NCBI RefSeq assembly: GCF_003173595.1
Contig: NZ_QGNZ01000004.1
Location: 186,001-250,000, forward strand
DNA: 64,000 nucleotides
Direction: 5' to 3'
DNA from: Pedobacter yonginensis
Lineage (GTDB): Bacteria; Bacteroidota; Bacteroidia; Sphingobacteriales; Sphingobacteriaceae
Below are positions 45,907 through 54,546 of this stretch, one piece after another (the stretch's first letter is position 1; each line of letters opens with the position of its first letter). The position numbers and the translations under genes were made by a program. The notes below the pieces were generated by a model that had not been told where the DNA came from, did not search any database, and was given only the letters and a program-made list of their open reading frames with translations.

Positions 45907-45961
45907 GTTTTCCAAATTCAGTTAATCGGAACCTAAATTGAAATTATTCCCTAAATCGAAT

Positions 45962-47050
45962 ATGCAAAAAACCATCGCTCAATCTTGGCAAGAAAAGGTA
46001 AAAGAATTTGCAGCAGCCTCAGAAGAACTGGGGCAACTTCATCCCGAAATTTTAGAGGTGGCCTATCAACAGCAATGGTTCAAATTATTTGTGCCCAAAA
46101 TTTATGGTGGACCGGGGAAGAAATTACCCGAAATTTTAAGACTTGAGGAAGCACTGGCAGAAGCCGATGGCAGTTTGGGTTGGACAGTTACCCTTTGTGC
46201 TGGCGCGGGTTGGTTTGCAGGATTTCTTGATGCCGACTTGGCCAAAGAAATTTTTGCCGATAGGACCGTTTGTTTCGCAGGAAGCGGGGCAATTGGAGGT
46301 ACAGCAACTAAAACCGCCAATGGATATTTAATCAATGGACATTGGAAATATGCGAGTGGAGCCTTACATGCTACGATTTTTACCGCCAACTGCACATTGC
46401 AAAATGAGGATGGCTCAGAGCTATTAGATGAAGCGGGAAATCCAGAGGTAAAATCATTCATCTTAAAGAAAGATGAGATAAATATTTTGCCTGGCTGGTC
46501 TTATTTTGGGCTTATTGCTACAGGTAGCCATGCCTTTGATGTGATTGACGTGGAAGTTCCGAGCAATAGAACCTTCAAAATAAACAACACTATCGAGGTT
46601 GCCGATGAAGGTTTTGATTATCCATTTTTACAATTGGCAGAAACTACGCTCGCTGTTAATAATCTTGGTATGGCAAACCACTTCATTAGCTTGGTAGAAA
46701 GTGCTTTTTATGCCAGATCGGGTTTGAAACGCTATACCGAAGCCCAGATTGCTTTTTTCGATCGCGAGTTGAAAGCAAGCAAACAAAATTTGGCAAAGGC
46801 CAAAGCAGCATTTTACGCCGTATTTGATGAGTCTTGGGCGGAATTGACGAGTAATAGAATTGTTCGAGAAAGCCAGTTAAAGAAGGTTAGTTTATCAAGT
46901 AGGCAATTGGCACATCTTTGCAGAAAAATTGCCGATTCTTTATTTATTTATGGTGGTTTGGAAGCTGCAAGAAAGGAAACCGAAATCAATAGAGTTTGGA
47001 GAGATTTACACACATCGAGTCAACATGCCTTACTCACTTTTGAGTCTTAA
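45962..47050 (+). CDS. acyl-CoA dehydrogenase-like flavoprotein
   Basis: A 362-residue protein with the acyl-CoA dehydrogenase fold. The N-terminal helical domain is at about 1-100 (FVPKIYGGPGKKLPEILRLEEALAEADGSLGW). The middle beta domain follows (AGSGAIGGTATKTANGYLINGHWKYASGA), then the C-terminal helical domain (about 215-355). The GGxA and W-K-Y-x-S-G patterns fit the branch that includes flavin-dependent monooxygenases of the HsaA/DszC type as well as true dehydrogenases. The usual catalytic glutamate is not evident. ATG at 45962 is preferred to TTG at 45938. It lies about 55 bases after pnuT and may share its TPP-controlled transcript. Confidence 0.75.
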   Translation: MQKTIAQSWQEKVKEFAAASEELGQLHPEILEVAYQQQWFKLFVPKIYGGPGKKLPEILRLEEALAEADGSLGWTVTLCAGAGWFAGFLDADLAKEIFADRTVCFAGSGAIGGTATKTANGYLINGHWKYASGALHATIFTANCTLQNEDGSELLDEAGNPEVKSFILKKDEINILPGWSYFGLIATGSHAFDVIDVEVPSNRTFKINNTIEVADEGFDYPFLQLAETTLAVNNLGMANHFISLVESAFYARSGLKRYTEAQIAFFDRELKASKQNLAKAKAAFYAVFDESWAELTSNRIVRESQLKKVSLSSRQLAHLCRKIADSLFIYGGLEAARKETEINRVWRDLHTSSQHALLTFES

Positions 47051-47052
47051 AT

Positions 47053-47595
47053 TTATTCAGAATCATCAGGCTTAACCATATCTTTAAAATCTGATATAAA
47101 TTTATTCAGTTTTGGCTGGATTACAAATGCGCAATAAGGCTTTCCCTGGTTTTGGAGGAAATAGTTTTGATGGTAATCTTCAGCTTCATAAAAATCAGAA
47201 ATCGGGCAAACTTCAGTAATAATGGCTTTTTCGTAAACCTTTTCTCTGGTCAACTCGTCAATCATTTTTTCAGCTTGTTCCTTCTGCTCTTGATTTGCAT
47301 AAAAAATAATCGACCGATATTGCGTTCCAGTATCATTTCCTTGTCTATTCAGCGTGGTTGGGTTATGTGTTTTGAAGAAGATTAGCAACAGTTCGTTAAA
47401 AGAAATTACTTTCTCATCAAATTGTACTTGAATTACTTCTGCGTGTCCGGTGTCTCCATTACAAATTTCCATATATGTGGGATGTTTTAGTTCCCCACCC
47501 ATATACCCAGAAACCACTTGTTTTACGCCTTTTACGGTTTGAAATACCGCCTCAGTGCACCAAAAGCACCCTCCCCCAAAAATTGCTGTTTGCAT
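47053..47595 (-). CDS. msrA: peptide methionine sulfoxide reductase MsrA
   Basis: MsrA reduces methionine-S-sulfoxide in proteins and as free amino acid. The 180 residues begin with GGGCFWCTEAVF, whose Cys10 is the catalytic nucleophile. VVSGYMGG, HAEVIQVQFDE and the DTGTQYRSIIF motif follow. A possible resolving cysteine is in KPYCAFV. It stands alone and is convergent with the acyl-CoA dehydrogenase-like gene, with only 2 bases between the two stops. Confidence 0.96.
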   Translation of the reverse strand: MQTAIFGGGCFWCTEAVFQTVKGVKQVVSGYMGGELKHPTYMEICNGDTGHAEVIQVQFDEKVISFNELLLIFFKTHNPTTLNRQGNDTGTQYRSIIFYANQEQKEQAEKMIDELTREKVYEKAIITEVCPISDFYEAEDYHQNYFLQNQGKPYCAFVIQPKLNKFISDFKDMVKPDDSE

Positions 47596-47641
47596 ATACT
47601 AAGTTAACGAAAACCATGCCATTTCAGTTTTTTTAAAACCC

Positions 47642-47676
47642 AAAAAAACCTCGCAAAACTAAATTCACGAGGTTTT
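47642..47676 (-). terminator. intrinsic terminator after the unknown lipoprotein gene
   Basis: 9-bp stem AAAACCTCG (47645-47653) with CGAGGTTTT (47668-47676), followed on the minus strand by a T-run. It separates the lipoprotein gene from msrA. Confidence 0.8.
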
Positions 47677-47698
47677 CAAATTGGCCTAAACCAAAATG

Positions 47699-48742
47699 TT
47701 ATTGATATTGAATGTAAATTGGCTTAGGCGTTAGTTTTAATAATTCTTCTGGAGTCATTAAACGCTTAGGCTCTTTTTTCAAATCATTTTTATAGAATAA
47801 TTTAAAGCCTGTAAATTGAACAGGTTCTCCATAAATGAAATGGCGATAAGTTCCTTTTTTCAATTCAGGTTCTCCCCATCCATCCATGTGCATAACCACC
47901 TGAACTTCAGGGCGTAATTTGATATTTTGATAATTGGTTACCATCTTTCTGGTGAAGCGGTGTAAAGTAAAAACCTTTGGAGGTAAGTTGTGCTTTTTAA
48001 CAATATCAGCTAAATATCCAGTTACATAGTTAATGTCTGCCGCATCGTAAGTTCCAATTTTTTTGCCCGGAAGTGTTCCGTCTTTCATCGAAAATTCAGG
48101 ATCAATACCTAAATGAACATAAGGTAGCTCTAAATATTTTTCAATGTGTGGCAATTCTGCCTTTATCGTACTCAATGCAACTTGCAAGTCTAAAAATACA
48201 ATCGTTCCAGGTTGCATTTTCGCGATTTTTAGTACCGAGTCGATTTGTTTGTTGCCCATTCTGTTTATGTACTTACCATCTTTTCCAGGAGTACCGCTCG
48301 CTACTGCAGCGATATAATGTAAGCCTGGCTGTACTGGGGTAGATGGATCTGCCTTTTCCCAATGTTTCACCTCAGCATTTAAGCGTTGCCACATCTCTTT
48401 TGGCGCATATTCTCCTAAGGCACCCATTTTTTTTGAGTGCAGGTTGCCATAATAAACTACAATACGTTTAAATGGTAAAATTGCACCAGCCAATGGGTAT
48501 GGTTGTTTTTTTACTGGCCATTTTCCTGTTGTATCTCCATTAGCCAATTTGAGCACTAAAGAATCGTAAAGTTTAGGATCTACAGGCTTCATTACATTGG
48601 CTGTAGAATCTGTTTTCTTCTTTGTGGTGTCGGAAGAGAAGATTTTGCTCACGCCGCCTTTACCATCCGAATTGCAGTTGGCAAATAAGCTAATTGCAGC
48701 AAAACCAAGCATTAGTGTGCCCGCTAATTGAGGTATTTTCAT
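47699..48742 (-). CDS. lipoprotein of unknown function
   Basis: A 347-residue protein. The signal peptide has a lipobox-like FANC with Cys23, then a Ser/Thr/Lys-rich linker (about 24-60). The large globular part contains KRIVVYYGNLHSKKMGALGEY, GTIVFLDLQVALSTIKAELPHIEKYLELPYVHLGIDPEF and KVFTLHRFTRKMV. Alternating strands and helices with conserved-looking Asp/Glu/His (LDLQ, IDPEF, MHMDGWG) suggest a TIM-barrel-like enzyme fold, perhaps a glycoside hydrolase relative. I do not recognise the family and infer no reaction. It is monocistronic, with its own terminator. Confidence 0.75.
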   Translation of the reverse strand: MKIPQLAGTLMLGFAAISLFANCNSDGKGGVSKIFSSDTTKKKTDSTANVMKPVDPKLYDSLVLKLANGDTTGKWPVKKQPYPLAGAILPFKRIVVYYGNLHSKKMGALGEYAPKEMWQRLNAEVKHWEKADPSTPVQPGLHYIAAVASGTPGKDGKYINRMGNKQIDSVLKIAKMQPGTIVFLDLQVALSTIKAELPHIEKYLELPYVHLGIDPEFSMKDGTLPGKKIGTYDAADINYVTGYLADIVKKHNLPPKVFTLHRFTRKMVTNYQNIKLRPEVQVVMHMDGWGEPELKKGTYRHFIYGEPVQFTGFKLFYKNDLKKEPKRLMTPEELLKLTPKPIYIQYQ

Positions 48743-48839
48743 AGATTATTATAGATTATAGTTTTAAACAGGTTTTCCGAATCTGTAGGGTATTAAAGTA
48801 GGCTGGAAAACTGGTAGCGCAAAATAAAGTATTCAACAT

Positions 48840-49721
48840 TTAAACATTGCAAAACTTACCAAAAACACCCAGTGGAAGTTTAATGCCAGCAGTGGCTTGT
48901 AAATACAATTCTCCAGTTTCTAAATTTTTAACATTTGGGAAAGATGTTCGAATTAAGTTCTCCACAATAACAGAAGAGAAGCCTAAAGAATAGGTGTTGA
49001 GTATTAAAAAATGCTCTTTTTCATCTAAAAGTTGAACAACATCCTGCATCATTTCTTGAATGTGATCTTCAAGTTTCCATTTTTCGCCATTTGGTCCGTG
49101 GCCATAAGCGGGTGGGTCTAAGATAATCCCATTGTATTTTTTACCCCTTTTTAATTCTTTTTTTACAAACTTTAAGGCATCTTCAACCATCCAACGGGTA
49201 TTTTTCAATCCCGAAAGTTCTTGGTTTTCATTCGCCCAAGTCACCACTTGTTTAATAGAATCAACGTGAGTGGTTTCTGCACCCGCTGCATTTGCAATTA
49301 AAGACGCAGCTCCGGTGTAGGCAAAGAGATTTAAAACTTTTGGATTGGGTGTAGTAAACTTTTTAATTGATGATGATATAAAATCCCAGTTAACAGCTTG
49401 TTCGGGAAAAACCCCAACGTGCTTAAAAGAAGTTAATCCTAAGCGAAGTTTAATGGCTACTTCGTTATTTTTATATTCAACATGCCAACGGTCTGGTGTG
49501 CTTTGGTTTTTCTTTACCCATTCGCCAGAAGTTGCCGAACGACCTCTAAAGGTAATCGTGGCCGTTTTTTTCCATTCTTGTTCGGATAATGTTTTTTTCC
49601 ATACCGCCTGAGGTTCCGGTCTGATTAAAATAACATTTCCAAAACGTTCTAATTTTTCGAAATCCCCGCAATCAATTAGTTCGTAATCTTTCCAATGGGT
49701 TGGGGTAAGTAATTGTATCAT
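48840..49721 (-). CDS. class I SAM-dependent methyltransferase, RlmI/RlmK-like
   Basis: A 293-residue protein. An N-terminal strand-rich part (about 1-100) is followed by a Rossmann-type methyltransferase domain. Motif I is LNLFAYTGAASLIANAAGA, the acidic residue of motif II lies in THVDSIKQVV, and the catalytic loop is LDPPAYGHGPNGEKW. The layout is that of 23S rRNA (cytosine-5 or guanine-N2) methyltransferases such as RlmI and RlmK, but without an obvious PUA domain. The exact RNA target is unknown. It is a single gene 67 bases downstream of the MlaF-like ATPase gene. Confidence 0.85.
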   Translation of the reverse strand: MIQLLTPTHWKDYELIDCGDFEKLERFGNVILIRPEPQAVWKKTLSEQEWKKTATITFRGRSATSGEWVKKNQSTPDRWHVEYKNNEVAIKLRLGLTSFKHVGVFPEQAVNWDFISSSIKKFTTPNPKVLNLFAYTGAASLIANAAGAETTHVDSIKQVVTWANENQELSGLKNTRWMVEDALKFVKKELKRGKKYNGIILDPPAYGHGPNGEKWKLEDHIQEMMQDVVQLLDEKEHFLILNTYSLGFSSVIVENLIRTSFPNVKNLETGELYLQATAGIKLPLGVFGKFCNV

Positions 49722-49788
49722 TTATTATAAATATTACTCGCAATTACCTAGCTAGGTGCCAATTTAAAGCGAGCGTTGTTATGGTTGC

Positions 49789-50541
49789 TTAAAATTTATC
49801 TTTCGCGGCTTTCATAAAGCGGCTGGCAAAAACAAAGTCGTTAAGCTCTTGAATATCAGTATGGGCAATTTCTTTATTGCTGCCTTCCCAGAATTTTTTT
49901 CCTTCGTGCAAAAATAGAATATAATCGCCAATTCCCATTACCGAGTTCATATCGTGGGTAACCACAATGGTAGTGGTTTTGTATTCCTCGGTTAATTCTT
50001 TAATCAATTCATCAATTACGATGGATGTTTTTGGATCTAAGCCCGAGTTTGGTTCATCACAGAACAAATACTTCGGATTCATGGCAATTGCACGGGCAAT
50101 ACCAACCCTTTTTTTCATCCCTCCCGATAATTCTGATGGAAACAATTTGTTTTTGCCTTCCAGGTTAACGCGTTCTAAGCAAAAGTTTACGCGATCAAGT
50201 TTTTCGCTTCGCGTTTGTGTAGTAAACATGTTTAAAGGAAACATGATGTTTTCTTCAACCGTCATACTGTCAAAAAGTGCAGAGCCTTGAAAAAGCATAC
50301 CGATTTCTTTACGGACATCAATACGTTCTTCGTAACTCATTGGTGTAAAGTCTCTTCCATCATAAAGCACCGAGCCCGAATCGGGTTGGTGTAAACCCAC
50401 CATACATTTCAACAATGTTGTTTTTCCTGATCCGGAACCTCCAATAATTAAATTGGTTACCCCTTCTTGAAATAATCCTGAAATGCCTTTTAAAACTTCA
50501 TTTCCCGAAAATGATTTATAAATATCTTTTATTTCAATCAT
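49789..50541 (-). CDS. ABC transporter ATP-binding protein, MlaF-like
   Basis: A 250-residue ABC ATPase: Walker A GGSGSGKTT at 34-42, the Q-loop region, signature LSGGMKKRVGIARAIAMNPK, Walker B LFCDEP and the switch histidine in VVTHDM. The GGMKKR form of the signature is typical of the Mla/Ttg2 phospholipid-transport ATPases. ATG at 50541 is used: the longer frame to 50574 adds residues inside the permease gene. The start overlaps the MlaE-like stop by one base (TAATG), so the two proteins are made together. Confidence 0.92.
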   Translation of the reverse strand: MIEIKDIYKSFSGNEVLKGISGLFQEGVTNLIIGGSGSGKTTLLKCMVGLHQPDSGSVLYDGRDFTPMSYEERIDVRKEIGMLFQGSALFDSMTVEENIMFPLNMFTTQTRSEKLDRVNFCLERVNLEGKNKLFPSELSGGMKKRVGIARAIAMNPKYLFCDEPNSGLDPKTSIVIDELIKELTEEYKTTTIVVTHDMNSVMGIGDYILFLHEGKKFWEGSNKEIAHTDIQELNDFVFASRFMKAAKDKF

Positions 50542-51275
50542 TATAATAACAGTTGAGTAACCAAATAATCGCAAACAAGGATAGAGATACAGCTAATTAC
50601 AACTGCTCTTGTACTTGCCAGAGAAACTTCTAATGCACCGCCTTTAACATAAAAGCCTTCGTAAGCCGGTACAGAGGTAATGATGAAACCAAATACAAAA
50701 GCTTTAACCAAAGCAACTGTAATGGTATATGGATTAAAATCAGTTGTAATCCCTTGAATGTATTCTGCCGGAGTAACTGCACCAGAGATTGATCCACCAA
50801 TGTATCCGCCAGTAATACTTAAAAACATAGAAATAATAACCAACATCGGTACCATTGTGATGCCCGAAATAATTTTCGGTAAAATAAGATAGCCAGGCGC
50901 GTTGATACCCATAATTTCTAAGGCATCTATTTGCTCGGTAACCCGCATCGATCCAATTTCTGATGAAATGGCAGATCCAATTTTACCCGCAAGTACAATT
51001 GCACTAATGGTGGGACTCAGTTCTAAAATACTCGAATCGCGATTTACTGAACCAATAATTGTTTTTGGGATAAAATCACTTACCAACTGGAAAGCAATTT
51101 GTAAGGTCATTACCGCGCCAATAAAGGTAGAAATGATTGCGATAAGCCCTAATGAGCCTACACCTACATAATCCATCTGTTTGGCAATTTCCTTAAGATA
51201 TATCTTGAGTTTTTCCGGCCGTCTGAATACAGATTTGAGTAGCAGGATGTATCTGCCGAAATTGGTAAAATTCAT
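50541..51275 (-). CDS. ABC transporter permease, MlaE-like
   Basis: A 244-residue inner-membrane permease of the MlaE family, with about five hydrophobic segments. The family marks are GVGSLGLIAIISTFIGAVMTLQIAFQL, SSEIGSMRVTEQIDALEIMGINAPGYLILPKI and the C-terminal GALEVSLASTRAVVISCISILVCDYLVTQLLL. With MlaF and an MCE-domain protein (MlaD) it moves phospholipids between inner and outer membranes. No mlaD gene follows in this window; methyltransferase and lipoprotein genes come next. Confidence 0.93.
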   Translation of the reverse strand: MNFTNFGRYILLLKSVFRRPEKLKIYLKEIAKQMDYVGVGSLGLIAIISTFIGAVMTLQIAFQLVSDFIPKTIIGSVNRDSSILELSPTISAIVLAGKIGSAISSEIGSMRVTEQIDALEIMGINAPGYLILPKIISGITMVPMLVIISMFLSITGGYIGGSISGAVTPAEYIQGITTDFNPYTITVALVKAFVFGFIITSVPAYEGFYVKGGALEVSLASTRAVVISCISILVCDYLVTQLLL

Positions 51276-51423
51276 TCCGTATGTTTTTGCTTAATTTAAA
51301 TGATCATTCTATAATACTACAAAGAAACAATAAAAAAGTTGTAGCCTTTGGTTAATTGCAGAAATATTCGTGGTTTTAAATATAAATATGGTTTTTTGCT
51401 TACAAAAATTAAACCACAAAAAT

Positions 51424-52113
51424 ATGAAAGCGGTAATAACAGGAGCAACAAAAGGAATTGGTAGGGCAATAGCCATTAAACTTTTCAATGAAGGTTATCA
51501 CCTAGCGCTTGTAGCCCGAAATTTAACAGAACTTGAACAACTTAGGGATGAACTTTTTTTAATTGGTCGCACAATTTTAATTTATTCGGTTGATTGTGCA
51601 GTAAAGGAAGAAGTGTATCGTTTTTTACATACTGTTGAAAAAGATTTTGGTGATGTGGATGTGTTGGTAAACAATGTAGGAGCCTTTTTGCCAGGTTCTA
51701 TGCTCGATGAAGAGGATGAAATCTTTGAAAAACAGCAAAATATAAATGTAAATGCAGCCTATTACATTGGTAAATTTTATGGTAAAAAAATGCGCTCGCA
51801 GAAGCATGGTCATATTTTCAATATCTGTTCGGTTGCCAGTAATGCGCCAGTAAAAAATGGCGGAAGTTATAGTGTAACAAAAGCAGCGATGCTCAGTCTT
51901 AATCATGTATTGCGGCAAGAGTTAGCACCCCATCAAGTTAAAGTAACTGCTTTTTTGCCGGGTTCAACAAAAACCTCATCATGGGAAGGCACAAGCATTC
52001 CAGATGACAAATTTGTACAACCCCAAGATATTGCAGATACGCTATTTACCATTTTAAACTTAAGTAAAGGGGTAAATGTTGATGAGGTTTTAATTACTCC
52101 GCTCGATTTTTAA
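51424..52113 (+). CDS. short-chain dehydrogenase/reductase (SDR)
   Basis: A 229-residue classical SDR. The NAD(P)-binding motif TGATKGIG is at 6-13. VNNVG stands where NNAG is usual, the catalytic serine lies in the ICSVAS region, and Tyr149-x3-Lys153 is in YSVTK. The basic residue after the first strand region (VARN) suggests NADP preference. The substrate is not readable. ATG at 51424 is preferred to the frame start at 51370, which adds 18 residues before the nucleotide fold. PspC follows after 7 bases. Confidence 0.9.
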   Translation: MKAVITGATKGIGRAIAIKLFNEGYHLALVARNLTELEQLRDELFLIGRTILIYSVDCAVKEEVYRFLHTVEKDFGDVDVLVNNVGAFLPGSMLDEEDEIFEKQQNINVNAAYYIGKFYGKKMRSQKHGHIFNICSVASNAPVKNGGSYSVTKAAMLSLNHVLRQELAPHQVKVTAFLPGSTKTSSWEGTSIPDDKFVQPQDIADTLFTILNLSKGVNVDEVLITPLDF

Positions 52114-52120
52114 ACACAAA

Positions 52121-52825
52121 ATGAACACGATTATGGAAAGGAAGCTTTTTAGAAATGAACACGATAAGATGATTGCCGGTGTAGCTTCGGGCCTTGCAGA
52201 TTACATGCAAGTGGAGGTTACCATAATTAGATTATTGTTTGTATTATCGGCTATTTTTATGGCTGGCGGAGGCTTACTGGCCTATATCATCATGTGGATT
52301 ATTGTTCCAGTGAATAATGATCCGGCATCTAAATTTTCAAAATTTAACGATTACTTTAACAAAAACAATCCAAACACACCTCCTTTTGGCATGGCCGATC
52401 CATTTGCAAATACAAATCCGAACTGGAGTCAGCCAGTTAACGAAGGGTTAGGAAAGAAACCATTTGAAACGCAACCCGACTTTAGCAAGTTTAACAAACC
52501 GAATGATACTGGGCGTACCGTTGGGGGCCTACTATTATTGGTAATTGGCTGTTTCTTTTTGATGCGCGAATTGGATTTTATCCCTGATTGGTTCAGTTTT
52601 AGAAACCTGTTTAAGTTTATGTGGCCTTTGTTATTTATTGCTTTGGGTATAAGCATTATCGCTAAATCGAAACGTAAAAACGAATGGAATGCTTTTCAAA
52701 ATCAACAAGCAAACACGGAAGAGGAAGCTAAAAAGCCAACCGATTTCTCTGAAGCCATTGTTGTGGAAGATCAACCAGTACCAAAAGATGAAAACAATCA
52801 GTCCCCTACAAACCCTCAAGCATAA
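52121..52825 (+). CDS. PspC-domain membrane protein
   Basis: A 234-residue protein. The N-terminal PspC domain is at about 5-65 (RKLFRNEHDKMIAGVASGLADYMQVEVTIIRLLFVL...GLLAYIIMWIIVP). A Pro/Asn-rich linker leads to two further hydrophobic stretches (GGLLLLVIGCFFLM and LFKFMWPLLFIALGISII) of the LiaI/LiaF-like kind, and then an acidic C-terminus. PspC domains occur in phage-shock and envelope-stress proteins. ATG at 52133 (MERKLFR) is an equally good start. It lies between the SDR and LiaF-like genes with 6-7-base gaps, so the genes form one operon. Confidence 0.85.
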   Translation: MNTIMERKLFRNEHDKMIAGVASGLADYMQVEVTIIRLLFVLSAIFMAGGGLLAYIIMWIIVPVNNDPASKFSKFNDYFNKNNPNTPPFGMADPFANTNPNWSQPVNEGLGKKPFETQPDFSKFNKPNDTGRTVGGLLLLVIGCFFLMRELDFIPDWFSFRNLFKFMWPLLFIALGISIIAKSKRKNEWNAFQNQQANTEEEAKKPTDFSEAIVVEDQPVPKDENNQSPTNPQA

Positions 52826-52831
52826 AATATT

Positions 52832-53815
52832 ATGAAATTAGATAGATTAATTTGGGGTATTATCTTGCTTTTTATAGGCGGAGTACTCTTACTCGAAAAC
52901 TTTGGCGTAATTGATTTTTATTGGCGTAACGTATGGAGCTTTTGGCCACTATTGCTCATCATTTTTGGCCTTAACATGCTGTTCAATAGAAATAATTCTC
53001 AAACCGGCAGCATGATTTCAATTGGTGTTTTGGTGGTGGGATTAGCGTTTCTTTTCTACCGTGGGCAGCAGCCACCAGAACATGGATGGTGGGGAAACAA
53101 TCGCTTCAACAAAGATATTGATATTAATTTGGGCGACGAGGATAACAATGATGGCGACGATAATAACGATCGGGATAGCACATACAGCAATCTGAATCTT
53201 ACTCAACCCTTTGTATCAACAGAAAATGCTAAAAAAACAGTTTTAAATATTTCTGGGGGTGGTATATCTTTCAATTTAGATGGCGAAACAAGCGAGTTGA
53301 TTAATGCAGATGTTCATAAAAAACATGGTAATTTCTCCTTAAATAAAGTAGTTACAGATAGCGCAACCGTGTTAACCTTTAAAATGGATAATAAGAAAGG
53401 CAGATATAATTTCGGCGATGGAGGCAACGATGTGAACTTTAAGTTAAATAAGGCGCCAAATTGGGATGTGATTATGAAGTTAGGTGCAGGTGAAGCCGAT
53501 TTCGATTTTGCTGATTATAAAGTGCGCACTTTCCGTTTTGATGGTGGAGCGGCTGCGCTGGACATTAAGTTTGGCGATTTATTGCCGATTACAGATGTGG
53601 TTGTAAAATCGGGCGTAGCCGATGTGAAAATCCAAATTCCAACCACTTCGGGCTGTAGAATAAATACAAAAACAGGTTTATCTGCAAAAGATTTCGAAGG
53701 CTTTGACAAAATAAGTGATGGCGTTTATGAAACTTCAAACTATAAAACCTCAGCAAAAAAAATCTTTATCAATTTGGATGGGGGATTAAGTAACTTTGAA
53801 GTGAGCAGATACTAA
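52832..53815 (+). CDS. LiaF-like membrane protein with C-terminal beta domain
   Basis: A 327-residue protein. Residues 1-80 form three helices (LIWGIILLFIGGVLLLENFG, WSFWPLLLIIFGLNMLF, MISIGVLVVGLAFLFY), the LiaI/LiaF transmembrane pattern. An Asp/Asn-rich stretch (about 95-118) links to a beta-strand-rich C-terminal domain (about 135-325, GGGISFNLDGE, AGEADFDFADYKVRTFRFDGGAAALDIKFGD), the 'toast-rack'-like fold seen in LiaF-type proteins. Such proteins sense envelope stress in Gram-positive bacteria; the role in Bacteroidota is not established. It follows the PspC gene. Confidence 0.82.
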   Translation: MKLDRLIWGIILLFIGGVLLLENFGVIDFYWRNVWSFWPLLLIIFGLNMLFNRNNSQTGSMISIGVLVVGLAFLFYRGQQPPEHGWWGNNRFNKDIDINLGDEDNNDGDDNNDRDSTYSNLNLTQPFVSTENAKKTVLNISGGGISFNLDGETSELINADVHKKHGNFSLNKVVTDSATVLTFKMDNKKGRYNFGDGGNDVNFKLNKAPNWDVIMKLGAGEADFDFADYKVRTFRFDGGAAALDIKFGDLLPITDVVVKSGVADVKIQIPTTSGCRINTKTGLSAKDFEGFDKISDGVYETSNYKTSAKKIFINLDGGLSNFEVSRY

Positions 53816-53871
53816 AAGGAATAAGGTTGAAAGCTTAAAAACCTCCTGTTCGCTTTAATCTTAAATACCCA

Positions 53872-54483
53872 ATGAATCTCGATCAATATACAGTAGTTAT
53901 AAATGGTAAACCTAAAGGGCCTTATAATTTATCCGAGCTTAAAGATTTAAACCTAACGCCGAATACATTTATACGAAAACCCGGAATGGACGATTATAAA
54001 GAAGCTCATGCAATTCCCGAATTGCGTGAGCTTTTGGGTTTTAGCTTTCAAAAAACGGCCCCTCAATATTTTGCAGCTTTTGATCAACGATTATTGGCTT
54101 CGGTAATTGATCATTTTATCATCTTCGGCATATATATCTTCATCATTTTAATCAGCTTTATGTTTATAGAAGGCAAAGATCAAAGAATAATGGCCTTTGC
54201 TGTTCCGCTTCCGTCTATTTTTATCTTTAAATTATTGTACGGAACATTTGCAGAATCATCTGTAAAACAAGCGACTATTGGCAAAAGGTTAATTGGTATA
54301 AAAGTTAGTGATTTGGAGGGGAGCAGGGTTTCTACCGGGGTTTCTTTTGTTCGGAATTTTTCTAAAGTCCTATCGGTGCTGCCCGTTTTTTTCGGCTATT
54401 TCTATAGCTTTTTAAACAAGAAACATCAATGCTGGCACGATATAGCCGCAAACACATTGGTGATTAAAGATAGATTGATATAA
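53872..54483 (+). CDS. GYF_2 and RDD domain membrane protein
   Basis: A 203-residue protein. The N-terminal GYF_2-type domain is at about 1-55 (YTVVINGKPKGPYNLSELKDLNLTPNTFIRKPGMDDYKEA). An RDD domain (about 65-200) starts with AAFDQRLLASVIDHFIIFGIYIFIILI and continues through a second helix, the ATIGKRLIGIKVSDLEGSR loop and a C-terminal HQCWHDIAANTLV. RDD proteins are membrane proteins with proposed transport or Na+/H+ exchange activity; the function is mostly unknown. It lies 56 bases after the LiaF-like gene. Confidence 0.88.
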   Translation: MNLDQYTVVINGKPKGPYNLSELKDLNLTPNTFIRKPGMDDYKEAHAIPELRELLGFSFQKTAPQYFAAFDQRLLASVIDHFIIFGIYIFIILISFMFIEGKDQRIMAFAVPLPSIFIFKLLYGTFAESSVKQATIGKRLIGIKVSDLEGSRVSTGVSFVRNFSKVLSVLPVFFGYFYSFLNKKHQCWHDIAANTLVIKDRLI

Positions 54484-54531
54484 TTTACAGCATTCCAACA
54501 TTCAAATTCACGCATTCAAAATTCAATATTG

Positions 54532-54539
54532 TATCTTTG
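54532..54539 (+). promoter_or_regulatory. -7 promoter element of ispG (decides the start)
   Basis: TATCTTTG fits TAnnTTTG and ends 7 bases before the ATG at 54547, so the transcript is probably leaderless. The TTG at 54529 would lie in the promoter itself and is rejected. Confidence 0.55.
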
Positions 54540-54546
54540 CATTCGC

